A stretch of DNA of 33,724 bases from JAUVIB01 sp964424545 (GTDB lineage Bacteria > Calditrichota > Calditrichia > Calditrichales > Calditrichaceae): positions 1 through 33,724 of the forward strand of contig CAYRJN010000013.1 of the NCBI GenBank assembly GCA_964424545.1, read 5' to 3'. A program made the position numbers and the translations under genes. The first letter of the stretch is position 1. Every line of letters starts with the position of its first letter. Below are positions 24,244 to 32,630 of this stretch, in pieces. The notes beneath the pieces were generated by a model. That model did not search any database. It saw only the letters and a list, made by a program, of their open reading frames with translations, and was not told where the DNA came from.

Positions 24244-25479
24244 ATGTCATTTGAATTTTTTATTGCCAAACGTTATTTGCGTGCTAAGCGAAAAACCGGC
24301 TTTATCTCGATTATTACCTATGTTTCCATTGCCGGCATTACCATCGGCGTAACGGCATTAATTTTGGTGCTGGCGGTTATGAACGGTCTTGAAGATGAAG
24401 TGCGCGGTCGTATTTTGGGCGCGCAGGCTCACATTCATTTGCGACGATATTTTGCCGAAACCATGACTGAATCCGATACATTGCTGCATTATGTGCGCGG
24501 TATTCCGCATGTTGTAGGCGCTACGCCCGCTATTTTTGAAGAAGGGATGATCAAATCCAAGTCCAAGCAGTATCCGACGGAGATCAAGGCGGTTGATCCA
24601 GCGACGGTTAACAGCGTTTTGGCTATGTCCGACAAAATGATTTTGGGCAGCGTTGATTTTGGACCGCGGGAGATAAACGGTAAGATGCTTGACGGGATTG
24701 TTCTCGGGAAGTACCTTGCCGATGCCATTCATGCCACCAATATCGGCGATGTGGTAACGGTATGGACTATGCCTAAAGAGGGCGGCGTTTTTGCCATGCC
24801 GAATCTAATGCAGTTTTACGTTGCCGGTTTGGTTGAATTCGGTTATTATGAAATTGACAAGATTTTTTCATATATATCTTTAAAAGACGGGCAAAAATTG
24901 TTTAATCTCGGGAACGGCGTTTCTCAGATTGAAATAAAATTGGATGATTATCAATTAGCAAAAGAGATCGCCGAGAAAATGAAAAATGAATTGGGCTATC
25001 CTTATACAACGATAACGTGGTATGAGATGAACCGATCATTATTTTCTTGGATGGAGATAGAGAAATGGGGCGCTTTTATTATCTTAAGTTTGATAATTAT
25101 GGTAGCCGCGTTTAATATTGTCAGTTCCTTGATTATGGTCGTAATGGAAAAAACGAAAGAAATCGGGATACTGATTTCCATGGGAGCCACATCGAGGAGT
25201 ATTTTGAAAATATTTTTATTTGAAGGTTTACTCGTCGGTTTAATCGGTACAATTCTCGGTAATATAATCGGCTATACAATCGGTTACCTGCAATTAAAAT
25301 ATCATATTGTCGCCCTGCCGCCGGATGTTTATATTATTAATTTTCTACCGATATTAATGAAATGGAGCGATTTTATGTATATTTCCGCCGTAGCAATATT
25401 TTTAAGCCTGACGGCGTCGGCTTATCCTGCTTATAAAGCGTCCAAATTGGAGCCGGTGGAAGCGATACGCTATGAGTAA
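24244..25479 (+). CDS. lolC: LolC/LolE-family lipoprotein-releasing ABC transporter permease
   Basis: This inner-membrane permease of the Lol system extracts outer-membrane lipoproteins from the inner membrane. The 411-aa protein has the family layout: TM1 (about residues 21-47, FISIITYVSIAGITIGVTAL), a large periplasmic MacB-like domain (about 48-270), then three FtsX-type helices (from about 275, 320 and 375). The N-terminus (FFIAKRYLRAKRKTGFIS) and the cytosolic loop MEKTKEIGILISMGATSRSI are characteristic. Only one permease gene accompanies lolD, so a homodimeric or LolF-like arrangement may apply. The start is 2 bp after the lysS stop, with GGAG at 24229-24232. Assigning LolC against LolE is not possible from sequence alone. 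Confidence 0.92.
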   Translation: MSFEFFIAKRYLRAKRKTGFISIITYVSIAGITIGVTALILVLAVMNGLEDEVRGRILGAQAHIHLRRYFAETMTESDTLLHYVRGIPHVVGATPAIFEEGMIKSKSKQYPTEIKAVDPATVNSVLAMSDKMILGSVDFGPREINGKMLDGIVLGKYLADAIHATNIGDVVTVWTMPKEGGVFAMPNLMQFYVAGLVEFGYYEIDKIFSYISLKDGQKLFNLGNGVSQIEIKLDDYQLAKEIAEKMKNELGYPYTTITWYEMNRSLFSWMEIEKWGAFIILSLIIMVAAFNIVSSLIMVVMEKTKEIGILISMGATSRSILKIFLFEGLLVGLIGTILGNIIGYTIGYLQLKYHIVALPPDVYIINFLPILMKWSDFMYISAVAIFLSLTASAYPAYKASKLEPVEAIRYE

Positions 25480-25524
25480 ATATACTCTATTCGCTTTCAT
25501 AGATAAATTTACAAAAGGTAAAAA

Positions 25525-26205
25525 ATGACAAATAAAATAATTGAATTGAAAAAAGTATATAAAACCTATAATTCCGGGCCACAAGCGGTTGATGTCTTAA
25601 AAGGCATAGACCTTGAAATATTTAAAGGCGAGGTTGTCGGCATAATGGGGCCGTCCGGAGTGGGAAAAAGCACTTTGTTGCATTTAATCGGTATGTTAGA
25701 CAGCCCGTCTTCGGGGCAAGTTATTTTAAACGGGCAGAATGTGCAACAGTTAAAAGGCGACGCTTTGGCTAAATATCGTAATAAAAAGGTCGGTTTTGTC
25801 TTTCAATTTCATCATCTGTTACCGGAGTTTAGCGCTTTGGAGAATGTTATGATTCCGGCGATGATGTATGGAAACGATAACCTTGCAAAAAAAGAAGAAT
25901 ACGCCAGATACATTTTAAATGAAGTCGGCCTTTCCGATCGTATCCATCATAAACCTGGAGAACTTTCCGGCGGCGAGCAGCAGCGGGTGGCCGTGGCGCG
26001 CGCATTAATAAACGATCCGCAGGCATTACTTACCGACGAACCGACCGGAAATCTTGATAAACATAATAGCGAGGCTTTATATAATCTTCTTCTTGATATT
26101 AATAAAAAATTAAATCAGACTTTGGTTATCGTTACCCACGACGATCAAATAGAACAAGCCGCAAGCCGAATTATACATTTGGATGACGGTAAAATCGTTC
26201 CATAG
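25525..26205 (+). CDS. lolD: Lipoprotein-releasing ABC transporter ATPase
   Basis: LolD is the ATPase that powers lipoprotein release with the adjacent permease. The 226-aa protein has Walker A GPSGVGKSTLLH (residues 42-53), a Q-loop FQFHHLLPEFSA, the ABC signature LSGGEQQRVAVARAL (from residue 147), Walker B ALLTDEPTGNLD and the switch His in VTHDD. The FHHLLPEF Q-loop region is a LolD-type feature within the MacB/LolD/FtsE group. The gene follows the permease by 45 bp with AAAGG upstream of the ATG and precedes recG by 23 bp. Confidence 0.95.
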   Translation: MTNKIIELKKVYKTYNSGPQAVDVLKGIDLEIFKGEVVGIMGPSGVGKSTLLHLIGMLDSPSSGQVILNGQNVQQLKGDALAKYRNKKVGFVFQFHHLLPEFSALENVMIPAMMYGNDNLAKKEEYARYILNEVGLSDRIHHKPGELSGGEQQRVAVARALINDPQALLTDEPTGNLDKHNSEALYNLLLDINKKLNQTLVIVTHDDQIEQAASRIIHLDDGKIVP

Positions 26206-26228
26206 AACCCTCAAATTCTTTTATTTTT

Positions 26229-28325
26229 ATGTCGCCTTCCGAAAAACAAGAATATCCTTTGCAATATATAAGAGGAATCGGACCGAAACGGGCGGTTGTT
26301 CTTGCTAAAAAGGGCATTGTAACGCTTTTCGATTTAATTGAATTTTTTCCTCGACGATATGTGGATCGCAGTAATATTATATCTATGGATCAGCTTCAAC
26401 CGGATATGGATGTTACTGTGATCGGACGAATTGAAGCCCTTGGCGTACGCCGCTTGCGTAAACCCGTTTTTTATCTCGTTATTAGCGACGGCAAGGGTAT
26501 CCTTGAAGCCGTTTGGTTCAATTCCATTCATTTTTTCAAAGATCTGTTTAAAGTAGGCGAGTGGGTATCGTTATCGGGGAAAGTGCAATTTTATCGCGGG
26601 TATCAAATAACGCATCCTAACTATGACCGGCTCGGTGACAGTGAAATCGGAGAGCTGTTAAATACCGGTAAAATTATCGCTTTGTATCATGGGTCGGAAG
26701 AATTCAAAAAGGTCAAACTCGCTTCGGGGACTTTTCGGAAAATATACTCGCATCTTTTTAGAGATAAATTAAAAAATATTATTGAGCCTTTTCCGCATGA
26801 TTTGATAAAAAAGTATTCTTTTCAAAAACGGGGCGAAGCATTATTGCAAATGCATCTGCCGCAATCGCAATACAAACTCGATAAAGCTGTTGAACGATTT
26901 AAGTACGAAGAATTTTTTTATTTGCAATTGATGTTTGCTTTACAAAAAACGCATGTTAAAAACCGTACGCAGGGCATCGCTTTTATTAAAAAAAGCGGAT
27001 TGTTGGAAAAATTATTTTCATCTTTGCCATTTGAAATGACGCAAGCACAAAAACGCGTTGTGAAAGAAATACGAGACGATATGCGCCGCAATGAACCGAT
27101 GAATCGCTTGTTACAGGGTGATGTGGGATCGGGGAAAACGCTAGTCGCTTTAATGGCCATGTTAATAGCGGTTGATAACGGCTATCAAACGGCCATAATG
27201 GCGCCTACCGAGATATTAGCCGAACAGCATTATATTAATATTCGTCGCATGCTGACCCCGTTTGAAGTGAACGTCAATCTTTTAACGGGAAAAACAAAGC
27301 AATCTCAACGTGAAATATTAAAAACGGAATTACAAAGCGGACGCCCGCAAATCGTTATCGGCACGCAGGCCTTGATACAGGACTCGGTCGGGTTTAGTAA
27401 TCTCGGTTTGGTTGTTATCGACGAACAGCATCGTTTTGGCGTAATGCAGCGCGGCGCGTTAATGTTTAAGGGACAAAATGTGGATACGCTGGTAATGACG
27501 GCTACGCCTATTCCGCGTACACTGGCGTTAACGGCTTACGGTAATTTGGATGTTTCGGTATTGGATGAACTGCCTGCTAACCGTAAACCGGTAATAACCG
27601 CCTGGCGTTTTGACAATGCAGCCGATAAAATTTATCAATTTATTCGCGAAAGAATTGCCGCGCGCGAACAGGCCTACATTGTTTATCCGCTGGTCGAAGA
27701 AAGCGAAAAGATGGATTTAAAGGCGGCTAAAAATGGATTTGAGTTATTAACATCCGGACCGTTTAAGGACATGAAAGTAGGATTGCTTCATGGAAAGATG
27801 AAAACGCCTGAAAAAGAAGAAATAATGGAAAGTTTCCAGCGCAATGAGATAAGTATATTAGTTACAACAACAGTCGTCGAAGTCGGCGTTGATGTGGCTA
27901 ACGCTACCGTAATGTTAATCGAACATGCCGAACGATTCGGTTTGTCTCAGCTCCATCAATTGCGCGGGCGTGTCGGACGCAGTGATAAAAAATCCTATTG
28001 TATTTTAAAAACTCCGCATAATATCGGCGAAATAGCTCAAGAGCGTATGAAAATTATGATCGAGACAAACGACGGATTTCTTATCGCCGAAAAGGATTTG
28101 GCGTTGCGCGGCTGGGGCGATTTTTTCGGAACCAAGCAAAGCGGTATGCCCGATTTTAAGCTGGCCAATCCCATACGCGATCGAGAAATATTGGAATATG
28201 CCCGTCGCGATGCATTTGAAATAGTGCAAAAAGATCCGCAGTTAAGATTGCCAAAACATGTGGGTTTGCATCATCAATTGCTGACAAAATTTAAAGAACG
28301 AATGGAATTGATTAATATAAGTTAG
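26229..28325 (+). CDS. recG: ATP-dependent DNA helicase RecG
   Basis: RecG remodels stalled replication forks and branched DNA. The 698-aa length is standard. An N-terminal wedge domain with OB fold (about residues 55-155, DVTVIGRIEALGVRRLRKP) precedes the helicase core: GDVGSGKT (297-304), APTEILAEQH, DEQHRFGV (from 398), TATPIPRTLA, VVEVGVDVANATVMLIEHAE and QLHQLRGRVGRSD. The C-terminal RecG block WGDFFGTKQSGMPDF is intact. The ATG at 26229 lacks a clear Shine-Dalgarno sequence, and the 23-bp gap from lolD suggests translation largely by coupling or reinitiation. It is the last gene of the run; a 412-bp spacer follows. Confidence 0.97.
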   Translation: MSPSEKQEYPLQYIRGIGPKRAVVLAKKGIVTLFDLIEFFPRRYVDRSNIISMDQLQPDMDVTVIGRIEALGVRRLRKPVFYLVISDGKGILEAVWFNSIHFFKDLFKVGEWVSLSGKVQFYRGYQITHPNYDRLGDSEIGELLNTGKIIALYHGSEEFKKVKLASGTFRKIYSHLFRDKLKNIIEPFPHDLIKKYSFQKRGEALLQMHLPQSQYKLDKAVERFKYEEFFYLQLMFALQKTHVKNRTQGIAFIKKSGLLEKLFSSLPFEMTQAQKRVVKEIRDDMRRNEPMNRLLQGDVGSGKTLVALMAMLIAVDNGYQTAIMAPTEILAEQHYINIRRMLTPFEVNVNLLTGKTKQSQREILKTELQSGRPQIVIGTQALIQDSVGFSNLGLVVIDEQHRFGVMQRGALMFKGQNVDTLVMTATPIPRTLALTAYGNLDVSVLDELPANRKPVITAWRFDNAADKIYQFIRERIAAREQAYIVYPLVEESEKMDLKAAKNGFELLTSGPFKDMKVGLLHGKMKTPEKEEIMESFQRNEISILVTTTVVEVGVDVANATVMLIEHAERFGLSQLHQLRGRVGRSDKKSYCILKTPHNIGEIAQERMKIMIETNDGFLIAEKDLALRGWGDFFGTKQSGMPDFKLANPIRDREILEYARRDAFEIVQKDPQLRLPKHVGLHHQLLTKFKERMELINIS

Positions 28326-28579
28326 CGTATATTTTATTTCCTGTGGGAAAGATCAATTTATATCATTTCTTTTGAAAAACGCACAGCCGTCACGTTAACA
28401 ATCTTATTATGAAGAAGTCAATCAAATTAAAATAAGCCCCTATCGGAAGTAATATCTTCTTTATATCTACGCGTATTTTAAAATTTTCTATTTTTCGTTT
28501 GGAAACTATTTATAAAGATATCGTTACGTTATTTAAAAAGTGAGGCATTAATTCCTAATTTTATGCTTATATATACTCG

Positions 28580-28602
28580 AATTCGTTTGCATAAAACGAA
28601 TT
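28580..28602. promoter_or_regulatory. Perfect 9-bp inverted repeat, possible operator
   Basis: The arms aattcgttt (28580-28588) and aaacgaatt (28594-28602) flank a 5-bp centre, about 140 bp upstream of the aldehyde dehydrogenase start and about 60 bp before the TTGACA. The spacing of half-sites suits a dimeric regulator; a hairpin is the alternative. No regulator gene is in the window. Confidence 0.4.
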
Positions 28603-28663
28603 TATATCGTAACTTAATTGTCTTGTCAAAAATCGATTATAAACAATTTATTCTCTATATCTC

Positions 28664-28693
28664 TTGACAATAAAATCTTTAATCTGTCATTAA
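28664..28693 (+). promoter_or_regulatory. Candidate promoter of the aldehyde dehydrogenase gene
   Basis: A perfect TTGACA (28664-28669) is followed after 18 bp by CATTAA (28688-28693), which matches the -10 consensus at only three positions. If used, the leader would be about 38 nt. Confidence 0.35.
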
Positions 28694-28737
28694 GCGCGTA
28701 AAATTGCATTATAAATTTATTTTATAGGAGGTTATAG

Positions 28738-30132
28738 ATGAGTGATACTTTTAAAGTTATTTCTCCCGTTGACGGGAAAGTGTATAAAGAATTGTCCCTG
28801 CATGGATCGGAAGATATTGATAAAGCCTTAACGCTTGCGGAAAAAGCGCAAAAATCTTGGCGTGAAACGCCCGTATCCGAGCGCAAGAAATATATGGAAA
28901 AGTTTGTTAAGGCTTTTGAAAGCTATACCGATCGCATTGCCGAAGAATTAACATGGCAAATGGGACGGCCTATTGCTCATACGCCCTTTGAGGTACGCGG
29001 AACCGTTGAACGCGCTACGGGAATGATAAAGTTAGCCGAGAAATCTTTGGAAGACGTTTTGGTGGAGGAAAAAGAAGGTTTTAATCGCTATATTCGCAGG
29101 GAACCGCTTGGAATTGTTTTTGTCGTGCCGGCATGGAATTATCCTTATCTGATTGCCATTAACTCCATTGTTCCGTCTTTATTAGCCGGTAATGCCGTGT
29201 TATTAAGACATTCCGCGCAAACGCCTTTGGTAGCCGAACGCTTTGCCGATGCTTTTAAAGACGCCGGTTTACCCGAAGGTCTATTCCAATATTTGCACTT
29301 GAGCCATCAGGATACGGCTAATACCATTAGAGATAAACGCGTGGGTTTTGTGGCCTTTACGGGTTCTGTTCAAGGCGGTTATGAAATTCAGAAAGTCGCG
29401 GCCGAGCGCTTTATCGGCGTCGGATTGGAGCTTGGCGGAAAAGATCCGGCCTATGTGCGTCCCGATGTAAATCTTGATTTTGCCGTTGAAAATCTGGTTG
29501 ACGGGTCTTTCTTTAATGCCGGACAATCATGTTGCGGAATTGAACGTATTTACGTCCATAAAGACGTTTACGATAAATTTGTCGAAGGTTTTGTTGAATT
29601 GACCAAAAAATACAAATTAGGCAATCCGCTCGATAAAGAAACAACCATCGGCCCTGTTGCCAAAAAAAGCGGCGCGGCAACAGTGCGCAGCCACATTGAA
29701 TCGGCTCTGAAAGCAGGCGCGAGCGCTCTAATCGATCCCGCTCTTTTTCCCGAAACGAGTTTGGGAGAGAATTATCTTGCGCCGCAAGTATTGGTTGACG
29801 TCGATCATAATATGGATGTAATGGTAGAAGAAACTTTTGGCCCCGTTGTTGGAATTATGAAAGTGAACGACGATGAAGAGGCGTTGAAATTGATGAACGA
29901 CAGTCCTTACGGATTGACCGCTTCCATTTGGACGCAGGATGAAGATGCGGCCGTTACCATTGGCGATAAAGTTGAAACGGGAACTTGGTTTATGAATCGC
30001 TGCGACTATCTCGATCCCTATCTTGCCTGGGTGGGCGTGAAAGATTCGGGCAGGGGCTGTACGTTATCCGCCGTAGGTTATGAACATTTAACAAGGCCTA
30101 AATCATATCATCTGCGCGTTAAAACGCAATAA
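28738..30132 (+). CDS. NAD(P)-dependent aldehyde dehydrogenase
   Basis: The enzyme oxidises an aldehyde to the acid. The 464-aa protein has the ALDH superfamily layout: coenzyme-binding VVPAWNYPYLIAINSIVPSL, general base Glu231 in GLELGGKDP, catalytic Cys265 in NAGQSCCGIERIYV (34 residues after the Glu, as usual) and EETFGPVVGIM with the late NCDYLDP-like and GVKDSGRGCTLS blocks. That end resembles a subgroup of uncharacterised ALDHs more than classic betaine-, succinate-semialdehyde- or methylmalonate-type enzymes. A strong AGGAGG lies 6 nt before the ATG. The gene is followed after 195 bp by an iron-type alcohol dehydrogenase, so an alcohol-to-acid sequence is plausible. The substrate is unknown. 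Confidence 0.92.
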   Translation: MSDTFKVISPVDGKVYKELSLHGSEDIDKALTLAEKAQKSWRETPVSERKKYMEKFVKAFESYTDRIAEELTWQMGRPIAHTPFEVRGTVERATGMIKLAEKSLEDVLVEEKEGFNRYIRREPLGIVFVVPAWNYPYLIAINSIVPSLLAGNAVLLRHSAQTPLVAERFADAFKDAGLPEGLFQYLHLSHQDTANTIRDKRVGFVAFTGSVQGGYEIQKVAAERFIGVGLELGGKDPAYVRPDVNLDFAVENLVDGSFFNAGQSCCGIERIYVHKDVYDKFVEGFVELTKKYKLGNPLDKETTIGPVAKKSGAATVRSHIESALKAGASALIDPALFPETSLGENYLAPQVLVDVDHNMDVMVEETFGPVVGIMKVNDDEEALKLMNDSPYGLTASIWTQDEDAAVTIGDKVETGTWFMNRCDYLDPYLAWVGVKDSGRGCTLSAVGYEHLTRPKSYHLRVKTQ

Positions 30133-30225
30133 TGAAGTTGTGATATTAACTTGTTTAAAAATATTGCTTTGTAAGTTGCTTAATAAAAGCGGAGAGAAAT
30201 CTGTTTATAGCCAAGTTGAAAAAAT

Positions 30226-30293
30226 TTCCATCATGGCGGGATTAAAAAGGCAATTTTACTATGTTTTTATATGATTTTAATGTCATGATGGAA
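30226..30293. promoter_or_regulatory. Long hairpin-forming inverted repeat in the leader of the alcohol dehydrogenase gene
   Basis: The arms ttccatcatg (30226-30235) and catgatggaa (30284-30293) are perfectly complementary. Inside them attaaaa (30241-30247) pairs with ttttaat (30275-30281) after a small asymmetric internal loop. The structure ends about 20 bp before the AGGGAG ribosome-binding site (30315-30320) of the next gene. It has no T-run, so a terminator is unlikely. An mRNA stability or leader element, or the remains of a small palindrome, are both possible. Confidence 0.5.
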
Positions 30294-30327
30294 TAAAAAA
30301 TATTTAATAAAAGCAGGGAGTAGGACA

Positions 30328-31479
30328 ATGCCTGATAAAAGACATACTTATACTTATCCCACAAGGATCGAATATGGTCCGGGAGCGATGAAAGATTTTA
30401 CCGCTATCGTTAAAGAGGGCGAATATAAAAAAGGACTGCTTGTTACCGACGACGGAATAGAAAAAGTCGGCGCCGCTCAAAAACTGCGTGATTATTTCAA
30501 TGAGCAAGGGATTGAGGTTGTAACATTCAGCGGCGTAAAATCCAATCCGACCGACGATAATGTATACGACGGCGCTAAAGTTTACAAAGAAAACGGCTGT
30601 GAATTTATCGTGGCGCTCGGCGGCGGTTCGCCCATCGATGCGGGCAAAACGATTAAGGTTATGGCCACGCATGACGGTCCGCTTGAAAAATATGACGATA
30701 TGAAAGGCGGGGATAAATATATCCGAAATAATATGCCGCCTTTTTACGCTATCCCCACTACGGCGGGAACGGGCAGCGAAGTGGGGCGCAGCAGCGTCAT
30801 TACCGTTAAATCCACCAACAAAAAGACCATTATCTTTTCGCCTTATATGATGCCGGATATAGCCGTGCTCGACCCTGAAATCACGCTTTCTTTACCGCCG
30901 AAACTGACAGCGGCAACAGGCGTGGATGCTTTTGTGCATAATTTGGAAGCCTATATAATGGATGTTTTTCATCCCATGGCTGACGGTATGGCCAAAGAAG
31001 CTTTGGGACGTTGTTATAAAAATCTGCCGATAGCGGTGGAAAACGGTTCCGATATGGCTGCAAGGGGCGAGATGTTGATGGCTTCGGCAATGGGCGCCAT
31101 TGCTTTTCAAAAAGGTTTGGGATTAAATCATGCCATAGCTCACGCGCTTGGCGTCTATTATGATATGCATCACGGGCTGGCCAATGCAGTGGTAATGCTG
31201 GAAGTAATGCGTTATAACCTTTCCGATGAGAAAGTGAAAGAGAAATATGCGTCTCTCGGCTCTATAATCGATTGCGAGAATACGGCGGAGTCGGTTATTG
31301 AAACGCTCGAAAAATGGCTTGATTCGCTCGGGATGTTAAAAAGTCTTAGCAGTTTGGGGATTTCGGAAGATCAGCTTCAGAAAATAGAAGATTATGCCAT
31401 AGGCGATCCCTGTTATCCGTTAAATCCGAAAAAGGTTGAAAAAGGCGACGTCGTCGCTTTGTTAAAAAATATTTTATAG
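30328..31479 (+). CDS. Iron-type (group III) alcohol dehydrogenase
   Basis: The enzyme interconverts an alcohol and an aldehyde or ketone with NAD(P). The 383-aa protein has the nucleotide-binding GGGSPIDAGKTIKVMA, PTTAGTGSEVGRSSVI and the metal ligands in canonical spacing: Asp200 and His204 (GVDAFVHNLEAY), His268 (GLNHAIAHALG) and His282 (DMHHGLANAVVML). All four ligands are present, so an active metal enzyme is expected. The start has AGGGAG 7 nt upstream. The HAD gene follows after 2 bp, which indicates one transcript. The family covers lactaldehyde, butanol, 1,3-propanediol and 4-hydroxybutyrate dehydrogenases; the sequence does not allow a choice. Confidence 0.93.
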   Translation: MPDKRHTYTYPTRIEYGPGAMKDFTAIVKEGEYKKGLLVTDDGIEKVGAAQKLRDYFNEQGIEVVTFSGVKSNPTDDNVYDGAKVYKENGCEFIVALGGGSPIDAGKTIKVMATHDGPLEKYDDMKGGDKYIRNNMPPFYAIPTTAGTGSEVGRSSVITVKSTNKKTIIFSPYMMPDIAVLDPEITLSLPPKLTAATGVDAFVHNLEAYIMDVFHPMADGMAKEALGRCYKNLPIAVENGSDMAARGEMLMASAMGAIAFQKGLGLNHAIAHALGVYYDMHHGLANAVVMLEVMRYNLSDEKVKEKYASLGSIIDCENTAESVIETLEKWLDSLGMLKSLSSLGISEDQLQKIEDYAIGDPCYPLNPKKVEKGDVVALLKNIL

Positions 31480-31481
31480 AA

Positions 31482-32240
31482 ATGAGTAAAGCTATGATTA
31501 AGGCCATAACGTTTGATTTGTGGGATACGGTATTTATTGACGACAGCGACGAGCCAAAGCGAAAAGCGGCGGGCAGGGCGTCTAAGAAAGAGGAGCGGCG
31601 CGATATTGTTTTTGATTATGCTAATCGTCATAAAAATGTTGAGCGTGAATTTGTTAATATTGTATATGATACGGTCGATGAAGCCTTTCGAAAAGTGTGG
31701 CACGATCAGCATGTAACCTGGACGGTTGAAGAGCGCTTGACTATCATATTTAAAGCTTTAAAGGTTGAACTTGATGTCGATGAACTGAAAGAAGCGGTGA
31801 GATTGCACGAAGAGATGGAATTGGAATTTCGTCCCGATTTTATCCCCGGCGTTCACCAAGCCGTTAAGGCGCTGCACGGTAAATATAAATTGGGTGTTAT
31901 TTCCGATGCGATTTTTAGTCCGGGAAGAGTCTTACGACAAATTCTTGAAGGCGAGGATTTATTGCAATATTTTGATTCTTTCGTATTTTCCGATGAAATA
32001 GGCTGCGCCAAACCAGAAAGTCTCGTTTTTGAACAATCTTTTAAAAATTTCAATGTACAGCCGCATGAGGTTGTGCATATCGGTGACCGAGAGCATAATG
32101 ATATTCTCGGGCCCAAAAAAATGGGAATGAAAGCCGTTCTTTGCACCGCGTCTTTAGACCGAGGAAGTGAACGTACGCAAGCCGATGCCGTTTTTAACGA
32201 TTATCGCAAACTTCCTGAGATAATAGAAAAAATAGGATGA
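31482..32240 (+). CDS. HAD-superfamily hydrolase with atypical motif I
   Basis: The 252-aa protein has HAD motif I ITFDLWDTVF (nucleophile Asp12), a helical cap region (about residues 25-125), motif II GVISDAIFS, motif III Lys in CAKPESLVF and motif IV HIGDREHNDILGPKKMG. Motif I reads D-L-W-D-T, so the general-acid Asp normally two residues after the nucleophile is Trp, with Asp one further on. Members with D-x-[WYF]-G/D-T include haloacid dehalogenases and several uncharacterised groups. It starts 2 bp after the alcohol dehydrogenase stop, so it is probably co-transcribed. Phosphatase, dehalogenase or metabolite-repair functions are all possible; the substrate is unknown. The ATG at 31494 is an alternative start. 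Confidence 0.85.
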   Translation: MSKAMIKAITFDLWDTVFIDDSDEPKRKAAGRASKKEERRDIVFDYANRHKNVEREFVNIVYDTVDEAFRKVWHDQHVTWTVEERLTIIFKALKVELDVDELKEAVRLHEEMELEFRPDFIPGVHQAVKALHGKYKLGVISDAIFSPGRVLRQILEGEDLLQYFDSFVFSDEIGCAKPESLVFEQSFKNFNVQPHEVVHIGDREHNDILGPKKMGMKAVLCTASLDRGSERTQADAVFNDYRKLPEIIEKIG

Positions 32241-32630
32241 TCATCGGCTCCTAAATTAATGGATAAAAATAACATACTTTTCATCTCCATTATCCCCCGC
32301 GAACGGGATAAGAAGACATCGCTTAAATATACAATGGGATGGATTTTCTTTCGATTGTGCGTAGCTGAAATAATGGGTTAAATGTATGTTAATGTCATTT
32401 TATTGAAATTCACGTACGAGTATAGAGCGGCCGATTGATTGAAAAGAGGGGCGTTCGTTATTATGTCGTTCCTGCGGAAGCAGAAATATAGATGACGCTT
32501 ATGAAAAATATTTACAATTTATGAGATGACAAGAATGCGGATAATATATAAAGAATACGAAGAATGTCTGCATTGCGTTATTTCTTTGAAATTCCAATAC
32601 AATTGAGTAGCAATAAACAAGGAGTGAAAG
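32241..32630. other. 390-bp spacer before the glutamine-amidotransferase-like gene
   Basis: It holds a 7-bp hairpin (ttatccc 32290-32296 with gggataa 32305-32311) without a T-run, a decayed palindromic element at 32465-32487 and the recurring motif tttgaaattccaatacaat (32585-32603) whose TACAAT (32598-32603) could serve as a -10 box. The AAGGAG at 32619-32624 belongs to the next gene. No coding region is evident. Confidence 0.45.
32465..32487. repeat. Decayed palindromic repeat, copy C
   Basis: gtcgttcctgcggaagcagaaat resembles the common element gtcattcccgcgaaagcgggaat, that is, the reverse orientation of copies A and B, with several substitutions. The remaining stem is short (ttc-tgc with gca-gaa). 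Confidence 0.4.

Larger units (their letters stand above)
28326..28737. other. 412-bp spacer between recG and the aldehyde dehydrogenase gene
   Basis: AT-rich, non-coding. It contains a 9-bp perfect inverted repeat (28580-28602), a TTGACA at 28664-28669 that may be a -35 box and a strong AGGAGG at 28726-28731. No convincing terminator for recG is visible; a weak tttcc/ggaaa hairpin near 28340 has no T-run. Confidence 0.5.

Noticed and set aside
28326..28737. A tRNA or other structured RNA gene in the recG-ALDH spacer
   Set aside because: No cloverleaf, no conserved T-loop sequence and low GC throughout; only a simple inverted repeat is visible.
32290..32311. Hairpin after the HAD gene as an intrinsic terminator
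   Set aside because: The 7-bp stem is clear, but no T-run follows, so the terminator call is not supported.
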